From: Paragordius varius
Taxonomy: Eukaryota; Nematomorpha
Direction: 5' to 3'
DNA length: 64,000 nt
NCBI GenBank assembly: GCA_964247055.1
Contig: OZ176054.1
Span: 3,782,001-3,846,000 of the forward strand
A program made the translations under genes and the position numbers. Under the pieces are notes generated by a model, which worked only from the letters and a program-made list of their open reading frames with translations, ran no database searches and was not told the DNA's origin. The first letter of the stretch is position 1. Each line of letters begins with the position of its first letter. This document shows, in pieces, positions 12,901 to 23,811 of this stretch.

Positions 12901-14458
12901 ATGCTTATATGTTAAATCTTTTCGAGTTATATGTTTTAAAAATAGGGTTAATGACGTTTGATACAGGATATCAATGTTATAATTTATTCAAAAGATTGAT
13001 TTTGAATATTTATTGTGACATTGGCTAAATATAGTAAAAATGGTTTATATAGTATATTTTTTTAATTTTTAATATGGGAATGCTTTTGAAAATTTTGGTC
13101 ATTTTAGAATATCATGAAATAAATACACCAACATTTAAATAAGTATTATGACTTCAAAACATAATAATATATTTACCTCTTTTGGCAACTATTTGCTCGT
13201 CTGTTCCTAAAGAGTACAGAAAAAGCAAATTAATTTATATATTGAATTTTATTTGTTATTAATACATATGTTTAATTTTAAAACAAGATTTGTGTGATTT
13301 TATAATCAAGCATTTTATATTTAAACATCTACCACTGTCATCGAACCATATGATTAAAATATCTTACCATAATCTTCAGGATAATCTACAATATCCTCAT
13401 TCTCATTATCACCATGCATACGTTTAATCATATCTAAAAATTATTTTAGAGTGAAAATTGAAATTATACAGACAAAACGTTAAAATATTAGACAATTTTT
13501 TTCAAAAGAGATATAAAAATGTCTTTATGTTTACACACTTTGTATAATTTCATTTTATTGTAAATTTACAATCAGTTAATAAAATTTGTTAATTAAGATA
13601 AAAATTTGTAATTTCTAATATTATAATACTGACTTCCTTTATCGACGACAACATTAGCTTCATGTCCATCTAAAATTATTAATAAAATAATTAATAAAAT
13701 ATGTAATTAATATACTTTATAGCAGGGTTACCAACGCAATTGGCTTTTTAGAGCAGCATTAAAAAAATAACAAATGAACATAAACAATTATTTTAATACA
13801 TTATATATACATGGGAGGGCAAAATGATGTGTACCTCGATATATTAACAAATTATTTAATTTTATGTTATTTATTCCGTTAAAAATTTGGAAAGACTTAT
13901 TCAGATTTTTTAAAAAATAACTTAAATTTAACCTCTATAAAAAATATTTGTAATTAGTTATTTTTGAGGTTTTCATCCATAAAATTTTTTAATGGATATA
14001 AACTCTAAAATTATAGTTATTACCTTAAAGAACCCAAAGTAATTTACAAAATCCAATTTAATAATAATCAGTTAGGCATAATTAATTAAAGGCCCTAAAA
14101 ATAACACTTTACTGAACAATGAATGGTGTTAATAAAATTATAAAATATTTTATTTCGTTGGTGTATTGTTTGCAACTTCTCTCTGGCCGTACAAAATATT
14201 TGGAAGGGCCGCATGAGGCCCGCGGCCGAGTGTTAGATACCCCCTGCTTTAGAATATTCTCTTAAAAATAATTAACATATGATAGATAAAATATTAAAAT
14301 ACCCATATTGATGCTCTTGCTTTCTGAAACATGAACTAGAAAATTAAAGAATATCATCATATATTATTTCAGATAAATATGAAATTTAAACATTAATTTT
14401 TACCATAAATAGCCAAAGCCACGAAGCAAAAAAGCAAGAAAAATGTTACAGTTTTCAT
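9987..14458 (-). CDS. secreted acidic micro-exon gene product (MEG-like)
   Basis: The predicted protein has 115 residues and nine exons (minus strand): 14404-14458, 14303-14323, 13634-13669, 13368-13433, 13177-13206, 12223-12291, 11910-11921, 11782-11805, 9987-10021. Exon 1 encodes a signal peptide (MKTVTFFLLFCFVALAIY). The seven internal exons are 21, 36, 66, 30, 69, 12 and 24 nt, all multiples of three. All eight introns are GT-AG and phase 1, so any exon can be skipped without changing frame. The mature part is rich in Asp/Glu with dibasic KR sites (IVAKRG, IVVKRG, NKRMDE). Exons 4-5 and 6-8 look like a duplicated cassette. Symmetric tiny exons behind a signal peptide define schistosome micro-exon genes, whereas the KR sites would also fit a neuropeptide precursor. 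I do not recognise the protein itself. A further 15-nt symmetric exon is possible at 12578-12592. The last intron (1.76 kb) holds a MITE and the second intron an hAT derivative. Confidence 0.65.
10384..10890 (+). mobile_element. TTAA-type MITE (family 2), near-complete copy
   Basis: It starts ACTTCATTACCTTCTGGGGT and ends beyond GAGCTCTGG...ATATAAAACTTCCCC. The subterminal GGGGTAGTTTTGTATCCCAG and its inverted counterpart match copies at 3591, 23812 and 56125. It lies in the last intron of the micro-exon gene. Confidence 0.6.
13723..14246 (+). mobile_element. non-autonomous hAT element
   Basis: The termini are CAGGGTTACCAAC and GTTAGATACCCCCTG. They are flanked by CTTTATAG and CTTTAGAA, an imperfect 8-bp duplication typical of hAT. 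Length is 524 bp with no transposase. It sits in the second intron of the micro-exon gene. Confidence 0.6.
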
Positions 14459-15393
14459 CTTTGTGGCTGAATTGGGATGTCAGAATAAGTCAGGCAAAAA
14501 ATATGAATTATATTAAAGTGAAAAATGATTTTGATTTTTAATTAATATTGTATATAACTAAAAATCTAAAGAAAGGGTCAACATTTGTGTAAATAATAAT
14601 CTTTTCCGTTTTTTTCAGGAATAAATGAGTTATTCTATAACATAACCTCTTTTATAAAAAATTAATTCCCAAAATTTCAATATACCATTTGTGTAAATAA
14701 ATTTTTGTAATAAACAATCTATCGTATGAGTAATCAAAGAAATTTTTATTTTTTGGTAACTTGTAAAATATATTTTTCATTTCTCCAACCCTAATAATTA
14801 TATTTTTTTGTAAAAAAAACTGTAACTAACGCTGACATGCAATTAATTTTAAAAATTGCAATTGATAGTTAGATGAGACATAATAGAAATTGTATTTAAA
14901 ACCGGGCACATTTTAATTTAAAAAGTATTTTTTTAAATTATAAATAAAATATGTGTGAAATATTCATTATTAATATTACTGGAATTAACTTTTTTCTAAA
15001 TAACCATTTATTCAAATTGGTATTTTATTTAAAAAATTATAAATATTTTATTAGCTAATTGTTTGGTATTGCGATTCGAAACGACGATTTTGATTAAAAG
15101 TAGTTTATATTTTTTCTTTGAATTAAAACATCATGCCGATACAAAATTTTAAAAAGTACAAGGCGTAAAAAAATTTATGAGAGGCCTAAATACATGAATG
15201 ACGATTACTAAGTTGGATAAAAACTTTTTTATGATGCATATTACCCCACCTGTTAAAACAAACCGGATGGCGGTTCAAATTAGTTTATAGGTTGGCAAAT
15301 TTTGGTTTACAAGGTTATATCGATGGAAAATAGCGACCATCTTTGCATATTTAATATAAAACGCTATAAAGTTGCCATCAATATATATATATA
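14459..15393. other. upstream region of the micro-exon gene; no gene seen
   Basis: The promoter of the minus-strand micro-exon gene should lie just above 14458. Nothing else coding or repetitive stands out. A TA run at about 15380-15393 abuts the foldback element. Confidence 0.4.
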
Positions 15394-16857
15394 TACAATT
15401 TCCCAGTCTAAATAAACGTTTTCCCAGTCAATCGAAACAATTTCCCAATCAATCGAAACATTTTCCCAGTCAATCGAAACGTTTTCTCAGTCAATCGAAA
15501 CATTTTCCCAGTCAATCGAAACGTTTTCCCAGTCAATCGAAACATTTTCCCAGTCAATAAAAACGTTTTCCCAGTCAATAAAAACAATTTTATTTTCAAT
15601 GATAAATATCAAAACAAGAATATAAAAACAACTTTTAACCATTATTAGCGTAATATATGGAGATAATTTTTAATTAAAAACGCAATTATTGAATGACAAT
15701 TTTTCCAAGTATATTCCAGTGCACAATTATTAATGACTTATTTGAATGTTATATTTTTGGAATTTGAGTTAAGATAATATTTTTTATTTTATCGATGGTT
15801 CGCATTAATATATGCGGCTAACTTAAAAAATCTATGGTTACGGAGGAATTAATAAAATTTATAAAAATACACCATTTTTTTCACAAAGGTCATTTAAAAC
15901 TTTATATTGGATCTTTAACATAAATTTTAGGCTAATTTTATAATATTTAACATTTGGTTGGGGGCCTAAGGCGGCCTTCCGAGTATTTTGTGCGGCCCGC
16001 AAAAAATTTGAAAATCCATATGCAAAAATATGCCCACAAAATCTTAGTAATATTCATATTTCTTACGCAATTATTATGAATGAATCTATTAAATTGGTAA
16101 TGAATTAAAAAAATTGTTATATTGTGTTTGTATTTTACAATCTTATTAATCGAAAAATTATGTGAATGCCTCTATATATTTTTAATGGGGAACCGTGTGC
16201 TTTTTGAGTTAAAAATGCCGCCCGCGAAGGCATTTAGTTACATTCTTGTTTTAGTCAAATATCCTTTTTATTAAATATTTATAAATCAAAAAGATTTTTA
16301 TCAAAATTTCGTTTAGATATTTTTTCCGACAGTATTTTTATCGACAAACCGGACAAATTTAAAAACTATTTGAAGCATTCCGCATACATAAATGCGAACC
16401 ATCGATAAAATAAAAAATATTATCTCAACTCAAATTCCAAAAATATAACATTCAAATAAGTCATTAATAATTGTGCACTGGAATATACTTGGAAAAATTG
16501 TCATTCAATAATTGCGTTTTAAATTAAAAATTATCTCCATATATTATGCTAATAATGGTTAAAAGTTGTTTTTATATTCTTGTTTTGATATTTCATTGAA
16601 AATAAAACCGTTTTTATTGACTGGGAAAACGTTTTTATTGATTGGGAAAATGTTTTTATTGACTGGGAAAATGTTTCGATTGACTGGGAAAACGTTTCGA
16701 TTGACTGGGAAAATGTTTCGATTGACTGGGAAAACGTTTCGATTGACAAAAACGTTTCGATTGATTGGGAAAACGTTTCGATTGACTGGGAAAACGTTTC
16801 GATTGATTGGGAAAATGTTTCGATTGACTGGGAAAACGTTTATTTAGTCTGGGAAAT

Positions 16858-16860
<3 letters not shown>
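15394..16860. mobile_element. long-armed foldback element 3 (20-bp tandem repeats)
   Basis: Left arm 15394 to about 15825 and right arm about 16385-16860 are long inverted repeats of about 430-475 bp. The outer part of each arm is a run of 20-bp units (TTTTCCCAGTCAATCGAAAC): about nine units on the left and twelve on the right. The inner part is unique sequence ending in the ATCGATGGTTCGCATT block. The ends read ATATATACAATTTCCCAG and, inverted, ATATATACCATTTCCCAG, and the element is embedded in a TA microsatellite. The 560-bp centre contains GC-rich hAT-like scraps (15960-16240). The alternating open frames across the arms are repeat artefacts. Confidence 0.75.
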
Positions 16861-16895
<35 letters not shown>

Positions 16896-17492
16896 ACAAT
16901 GAATTTAATCGATCGAATCAATTTATCGGTTAAATTTATTAATATAAAATTATATAAGAAGAATCGGGCTAATAAACTCGCCCATACTCTCATTATGTCC
17001 ATGCTCTTTTTTCTAGTCAAACCCTTAATGACACCCAAAAATGCGAAATTTTTTCAGTTTAGTTGTGGATAATTTTCAAACTCCTTAAACAAGCATCTCT
17101 AATTAGGAGAATAATATTACGTCTTTATCCTTTGAATTTTTATGTGAAGAATACATTTTATAATTTCTATTTCAGGTGATAAAAAATATACTACTAAAAG
17201 GTTTAAGTTATATGTTAATCGAACAATATAAAAAAATTTATTATTTACAATTTTATAAATTTTAGAGTTTAGGATTTGTAGCACCCGAATCCACTTTTGA
17301 AAAACAGCTGAATTTATATTGAGATCATCAAAAATTTGCAATATATTCAAAAGCCTGTTTATTTTATTGCATAATATATTTTTTTGTCATTTTGGGTACT
17401 TTTATTAAAAAATTTGGAGGTCAAAAGCTTTAGATAAAAATTTTTTTCAACTTTACATTTTCGGAAATACTTTTTGTTTAATTCGTCTAAAA
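16861..17492. other. TA microsatellite and spacer
   Basis: A TA run of about 30 bases follows the foldback element. I see no gene or defined element in the rest. Confidence 0.4.
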
Positions 17493-18898
17493 CAGGGATG
17501 GCCAACCTTTTTTCCCGGGGCTACTTTTTTGGGAGAAAATTTCACGCGGGCCCGTATGAATATTACATTTATCACTTTACAATATATATCTCTATTTACC
17601 GATCGGGATCATTAGCACAGGCCATTTTAAAATAAAAATTACAAAAAATGATTATTTTGGGGTAGTTAGTTTTATATATAATCTTAATTTTATCAAAATA
17701 TATGATTCAGAAGACCTCTGGTTGTCACAATTAGTGTACAAATACTAAAACATTTACATTATTTTATTTATTAAATTTACAATGGATAATTAACTGGACA
17801 TCTTACGACGGATATTGGATGATTGAAGTAAAAAATGGATTGTAGCTCTTGGCAAAGATCTTCAAAATTTACCAGATTTTGGATTACTGCATTCCAGAAA
17901 TAATGATATACTTTAAAATAGTCGTCAAATCAAAAAGAGTGTCGCGCCGCAGTTTTAAGTTTAGTTAAAATAAATTGGTGTTGACATAGTTAACTTGTTA
18001 ATACAGATGAAAGATGGTTAAGTCGTGCTGCATTTTTAGAAAGTTTAAGTCAATTTTTACTACAACTACATCTATTTAACAGACGAAATATTATTTATAT
18101 CCACAATTAAAAGATGTAAATTCGCTGCTTGGTCTTGCTTTTTGAGATGCAATCTCTCAAAAAAATTGCACATTGCAGATCAATTAAAAACAGTGATTTA
18201 AAACATTTTTCTAATTTGCCGTAATCCGAAATGTTTCTTTTAAAAATGTCGATGATATTGGAGAAAAGATATTTGTCAATACATAAACACGAATACATTT
18301 CCATGTTATATTTCCGTTTGATAATGTGTAATGTAAAATAAAATACTCTACCATTTTCTTAAAGCAAATTTGCCAGATTTGGATGTCAAATAAAAACTAA
18401 TCAGAGATCATTAACATTTGGAATTTCGGTTACAATTTATCTTGATGTCATATGAACTAGATGTGTAAACACCTAATTTTTTTAAAAATATTTAAAAAGA
18501 TTGATTATCCCATAATTCAGAAAGTTTTTCAAATTTGGGTTCATATGAAGTCAGCGCTATTCTCAGGCAAAATTCCAAATGTTTCAATAAATCGTGATCT
18601 TTTTTTAGTTTTAATGACATTCATATATGAAAAGGCCGATACATAAATATGTGGATCCAAAAACAGAATTGAAAAGTGCATTCCAAATATGTGGGTATTT
18701 ATTTGTATTTCAGTTAGTTAAATATTAATTTTTGTTAACAGGTAAATTTTTTCAACAAATAAAAAAAATTTAAAATTTTGTGGGAAAAAAATTCTATGCA
18801 AAAATATTTTTTACATTTTTTATAAAATTTTCAGGCGGTCACGTTTAGAAATCTCGCGGACACAGTGTCGACCGCGGTCAACTGTTTGGCCACCCCTG
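17493..18898 (-). mobile_element. degenerate hAT transposon
   Basis: The termini CAGGGATGGCCAACC and GTTTGGCCACCCCTG are inverted repeats. The 8-bp flanks GTCTAAAA and GGCTAAAA differ at one base, as expected for an old hAT insertion. Minus-strand translation around 18107-18304 (LIDLQC, KLEKCFKSLFL) resembles hAT transposases of the ZBED/EPM2AIP1 type, but no long frame survives. Confidence 0.7.
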
Positions 18899-19471
18899 GG
18901 CTAAAAGATAAGCATATATTTGTCCAAAGATACTTTTAAGATAGTTTTTGAAATCGCAAGGGTAATGGAGTGTTTTAGTTAGCATGTTTAACACTATGCA
19001 CCCACATTTTATAAAATGTAATATAGATTATTTTATTATATAAATTATTTACTATATCAATACATTAGCTCAAATAACCTCCAAATTAAATGCAATCTGG
19101 TTAAACATTCATTATTATATTAAGTAAAAACGTATTGTTCGGGAATAATTTTTATATTTATAAAATCAGATCTATATTTTATACGAATAGGTTGGATTAG
19201 AAGCCATTTAACGTTTAAACCAGCGAGACTCAAAATGCGGTCCAGATCATTTTTAGGAAAATGATGTCAATTTGACTAAGAAAAACTTATAATAATCGTA
19301 TAAAATCAATAAATTTGGAATTTCGTCAAAGGTTATATTAGCTGATAAAACTGCGGCATCTTCATGCGTCGGACAGAACATGTATATATTACAATTGTGT
19401 TTAACATAATTTATAGAATTTTATCCAATATATATGTCCAATCCAATATGCAACCTTGATTTTAACCAACT

Positions 19472-20051
19472 CACTTGGATACAACACAATCATTTCAGTC
19501 CTTCGATTCGAATTGGGGTAGTTAGATACCCCAGGCGTGTTAAATATTGAATAATTAAAAAAATATGAAATGAATTGAAACCATGGTAAAATTTAGCACC
19601 TATAAAACAGTAATAAACCGAAATATATAAAAAAATTCATTTGAAAATATTTGATATTACTTATTTTTACGTAAAACCTCAAGGTGAAAATTTGGTCAAC
19701 ATGACATTTGTTTATTAGTTAAATTTAAAAAATAATAGAAAAAAACCACTTTTTCTGTTTCTATCAATGTTAGATGTGATTTAAATAAAAATTTGGCTTT
19801 CATTTTAGCTTTAAAATCAAATAAACACGATATTTTGCAAAAATGTTGTAAATTCAAAATGGCGTCCAAGTAGTTTGATATGAAACTTTTCTCAAAACTA
19901 AATTTCATTTAGATATTTCGGCTTATTTATATGATTTTCATTAGAATAGAAGCATAAATTTAAATTGGGACCGTTTCCTTCAGTAGTTTTTTAAAGATTT
20001 TAACTTAAATATAGTCTGGGGTATTTAGATACCCCAATTTGAATCGAAGTG
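19472..20051 (+). mobile_element. TTAA-type MITE (family 1), full copy
   Basis: It starts CACTTGGATACAACAC and ends TTTGAATCGAAGTG followed by TTAA. Each end holds a subterminal palindrome (TTGGGGTAGTTAGATACCCC on the left, CTGGGGTATTTAGATACCCC on the right). It is 580 bp and non-coding. The same family recurs at 22277, 22652, 23396, 23947, 24897, 39065 and 39784. Confidence 0.7.
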
Positions 20052-20599
20052 TTAAATATTTTAACATTTCTCCCTGCTTGTTTATGTCCCATAATTTAAA
20101 ATACGCTATTAGTCTTAATTTAACAGGGCATAATTGAATGTAGAATTAAAAAACCGCATCTCAAACCTTTAGCCACCAATATTTTTTATTATGATAGTTA
20201 TAAAACTGGCAAAAATAAATGTAAAATTTAAACAATTGACAAAAATTCACGCCGTCGATATAAAATCTGCTTTATATTAAGATATCAGCAGATAAAAGAA
20301 CTTTTTAGATTTGGTCAAAAATTGATATGATAATCGAATAAGCGTAATAATTTAAAAATTATACTCAGGATATTATTAGCGAAAATGCAATGACATTATT
20401 TATATGGTTAAAAATAAAATAAATTAATTTAAATAGTTTACACATTGCAGCAAATTTTTAAAAATTGTTAATTTTAATATATATTTTTTCAAGTAAATTT
20501 GAACGCCGTTTTTAGACTTTAAAGATTGGAAAACTGTAAAAAGTTGCGTTTTTTTTCACACAATGCTAACAAAAAATAACCTTAAGTATATATACACTT

Positions 20600-21290
20600 A
20601 TAAATAACGTATATGGTGCTTTTGGTTTTGGAGATTACGAAAATTTAAAAATATTTTTTGGGTTTTTTAAATGCTCCATAATCACAAAAATAGCATTGAT
20701 AAATTTGGCGATAAAGGCTTCATTCCAAAAACATCTTTAAATATGTCCAAAATTATATTTAAAAGAGAAAACAATATTTAGCCTCAAAAGTCGCCAAAAT
20801 TTAGACCATAATGGGCAAGCTTCTTAAAAAACGCAAAATTTCAGACATGTTGTAATAAATATTTTTATTATATGCCAAATCATGTCATCAAAAAAATAAC
20901 GTTCGAAAAAATGCATACTTTGTTTAAATTCTTTTTTAGTGAAAAATTGTGTATTAGAATATAGTGTTGAGCATGGTCAAAACGGTATCAAACACTTTAA
21001 AATATTATAGAAGTGCTTATTCTGTATAACTGATAAACATTTATCTCGCATAAGTTTCTGATTATTTTATTGTCTGTAAATTTTAACTGGATATAAAGAT
21101 CTAAAAAAATCATAACTTTAAGGACGAGCAGTTATTTTGATAATATTTTCAGAACATTTATTTTATATCGAAAGAGTGTTTTTATAAGACCATAAAATGT
21201 TACCATTCAAAACACTAAAATAAGATTACATAAAATTTATAAAAATATATTTTAACAAAATACAGATAAAATATATGGAACTTTATGTTA
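20600..21290 (+). repeat. dispersed repeat related to 1-700
   Basis: It begins GGTGCTTTTGGTTTTGGAGA and shares blocks with the start of the window and 4630-4810. The ends and class are not resolved. Confidence 0.35.
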
Positions 21291-21321
21291 AATGTGTCAT
21301 AGAAATAATAAATTAATAAAA

Positions 21322-21368
21322 ATGCGAACGGTTTCGGACGCTATAAATGATGTCCATCGTCAGCATTA
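21322..21368 (-). ncRNA. degenerate hammerhead-like motif
   Basis: Read on the minus strand, CTGACGA (plus 21357-21363) is followed by a stem II with GGAC/GTCC pairing and then GAAA (plus 21332-21335). The flanking AATG and CATT can pair as stem I. Stem III and the cleavage triplet fit poorly, so this copy is probably inactive. It lies about 400 bp downstream of the convincing hammerhead on the same strand. Confidence 0.4.
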
Positions 21369-21717
21369 AAAAGAATAAGATAATGGATGTACGAATAATC
21401 GTTGTTCTTTATATACAATTTTTTTAAAAATATTTATTGTTTTATTTTATATCCAAATAATAAGTTAAATTTTGTCACAGGGAGGGTAACAATGCCATAT
21501 AGTGTCCGAAATCGCGCTTTTCATTTATTTATTATTTTATTAAACACGTTTATTAAATTTCCATACATTTTATACAATTCACGTGGCGAAAATGAATTAT
21601 AATGGTAATGAACGGATTGGTTATGTTTTGTAATAACAGTTGTTAAAATCCGTAATATAATGATAAAGGATAATTAAATACAATTAAATGAAATTATAAA
21701 TAGAAATTATAAACGAC

Positions 21718-21812
21718 ATGTGAAACCCTTCGTCAATAGTAATCGCAGACTAGTTTCGTGCTTGTTAGCACTCATCAGTACGACACAACTATTTGACTTG
21801 GAGTTTTCACAT
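21718..21812 (-). ncRNA. type I hammerhead ribozyme (Penelope/retrozyme type)
   Basis: On the minus strand the catalytic core reads CTGATGA (plus 21772-21778). Stem II is GTGCT-AACA-AGCAC, then GAAA (plus 21754-21757), then a 2-bp stem III closed by a tiny loop and a GTC cleavage triplet (plus 21748-21750). Stem I is long: AGTCAAATAGT pairs with ACTATTGAC and TGTGAAAACTCC pairs with GGGTTTCACA, with an internal loop near the core where natural hammerheads make their tertiary contact. Short stem III and long stem I are typical of ribozymes in Penelope-like elements and animal retrozymes. No reverse transcriptase is visible nearby. Confidence 0.75.
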
Positions 21813-22276
21813 ATCGATTTCGTATATATATCCAACTTTGCAATTTTGGTATAAATGCAGTTGGTCATACGAATTTAAATTAAATTTAATGTAATTTATG
21901 AAAATTAAACTGAAAATTTGAAAATAAACTGAAATTAACTCTAGGGGTGAGCCTAGATTTAGATATTATAGAAATATATAAATCTAAAAAAAAAATTTTA
22001 TGTCTGGTCTAGCATACACTTTATAGAAATATTGTTTTACTTATATAAATCTATGAATGAATGTTATTTGGGAATCATTTAACTTTCATAAAAAAATATT
22101 TAACATAATGTGTGCAAATTTTGCCATTTTTCGATTTATTAACAAAAAAGTAGTAATAGCTTTTAAAATCATTGGTGAGGCCCAATATCAAAAGTACCAT
22201 AATGCTGCTCCTTTATCTACAGAAAATATATATCCAATTATTTTTTGTTTGCTCTGTGTTATCATTAGTAATTTAA

Positions 22277-23385
22277 CAAACGCATTCATTTCAGTCCATC
22301 GATTCGAATTGGGATAGTTAGATCCCCCCGGCTTGTTTAAAATTAGATATTATACGGAAAATATTGAAACCATGCAAATGTTTGCACTTATATAACCTTA
22401 CTGAACCGAAATATAATAAAAAATTTATTCAAAAATACTTGATAATAAAAGGCAAAATCCAAGGGTAAAAATTTAGCCAACATTACTTTGCATGAGCTCA
22501 ATAAAAATTAATGTAAAATATACCACTTTTTTCTTTATATAAATGTTGAATGTGATTAGTAAAAAATAAACTTAATATTAGGTTTAGTATTAAATAAACA
22601 CGATATTTTGCAAAAATGTTGTAAAATAAAAATGGCGTCCAAGTAGATTAACACATGGATACAACACATTCATTTTAGTCCTTCGATTCAAATTGGGGTT
22701 GGATACCCCAGGCCTTTTTAAAATTAAATTGTTTAAAAATATAAGAGTATTCGAAACCATGGCAAAATTTTGCACTGATATAACATTCATAAACCGAAAT
22801 ATAAAAAAACTTTTATTCAAAATAATATGATATTACTTATTTTAAGCTAAAACCAAAGGTAAAAATTTAAGGAACGTGACATGTGTGCAATGGTAAAATT
22901 GAAAAATAATACAAAATAAACTACTTTATCTATTTTTATCAATGTAAGATGTTGAAATTCAAATTAAAAATTAGCTTTGATTTTACCCTTAAAAGTAAAT
23001 GAAAACAATATTTTTAAAAATTTTGTAAAATAAAAATGGCGTCGGAGTAGTTTGGCATGTAACTTTTTTTTCAAAACAAAATTTTATTTAGATATGGCAT
23101 ATTTCTATAATTTTTATTAGGATAGAAGCATAAATTTAAATTAAGACAGTTTCCTTCAATATTTTTTTAAAATCCTAATTTAAATTTATTTAGAGACCCC
23201 AATTTGAATCAAAGTGTTAATACAACCTTTTTTTCCAAAACTACTTTATATATTTTGTTTTATTTATAGAATTTAATTAGGATATAAGAATAAATTTAAA
23301 TTGGACCGGTTTTTACTGTAGTTTTGTAAAAATATCAACTTTTGTCTTGGGCATTTAAATATCCCAACTTAAATCGAAACATTGA
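22277..23385 (+). mobile_element. TTAA-type MITE (family 1), interrupted by another copy
   Basis: The left part runs 22277-22651 and the right part resumes after 23216. The interruption falls at a TTAA inside GGCGTCCAAGTAGTTTGATA-like sequence. The two parts together align with the full copy at 19472-20051. Confidence 0.65.
22652..23216 (+). mobile_element. TTAA-type MITE (family 1), nested copy with TTAA on both sides
   Basis: It is a 565-bp element from CACATGGATACAAC to GAATCAAAGTG, bounded by TTAA at 22648-22651 and 23217-23220. Because it sits inside another copy of known sequence, the TTAA duplication is directly visible. TTAA targets are characteristic of piggyBac transposition. Confidence 0.75.
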
Positions 23386-23395
23386 AGCTTTATAT

Positions 23396-23806
23396 TAATA
23401 ACATTCGATTCAAATTGGGGTTATAACCCTGACCATATTTATTTAGATATTACTAAAAAATACAGAATCGGTTCGTCTATTTTAAATTTAAGGTTATATC
23501 CTAATAAAATATAAAGCTTGATCTAAATAAAATTTAGTTTAAAAAAAGCTTCATATCAAACTACTTCGCCATTTTTATTTCAGAACACTTTTGGAAATTC
23601 GTGTTTTTCTTTTTAACGCTAAAATTTAACTTAATATGATCAGGAAAAGTGGTTTATTTTTATATAACCAATGCAACATGTCATGTTGGCTAAATTTTAA
23701 ACTTCAAGTGTATACATAAAATAATTTTAATTTAAATTGTTTTTTATATTTAGGTTTAGCAATGTTTTTAACAATGTTTTCAATTCAATATTTTTCAATA
23801 TTTGAG
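23396..23806 (-). mobile_element. TTAA-type MITE (family 1), truncated inverted copy
   Basis: The inverted end ATTCGATTCAAATTGGGGTT is followed by the expected family-1 interior. The other end is missing where the family-2 element begins. Confidence 0.55.
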
Positions 23807-23811
23807 TTTAA

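Noticed and set aside
15394-16860. Open frames with periodic RLTGKTF or SQSIETF peptides
   Set aside because: They are translations of the 20-bp tandem repeat in the foldback arms, in both orientations, with no start context or splice partners.
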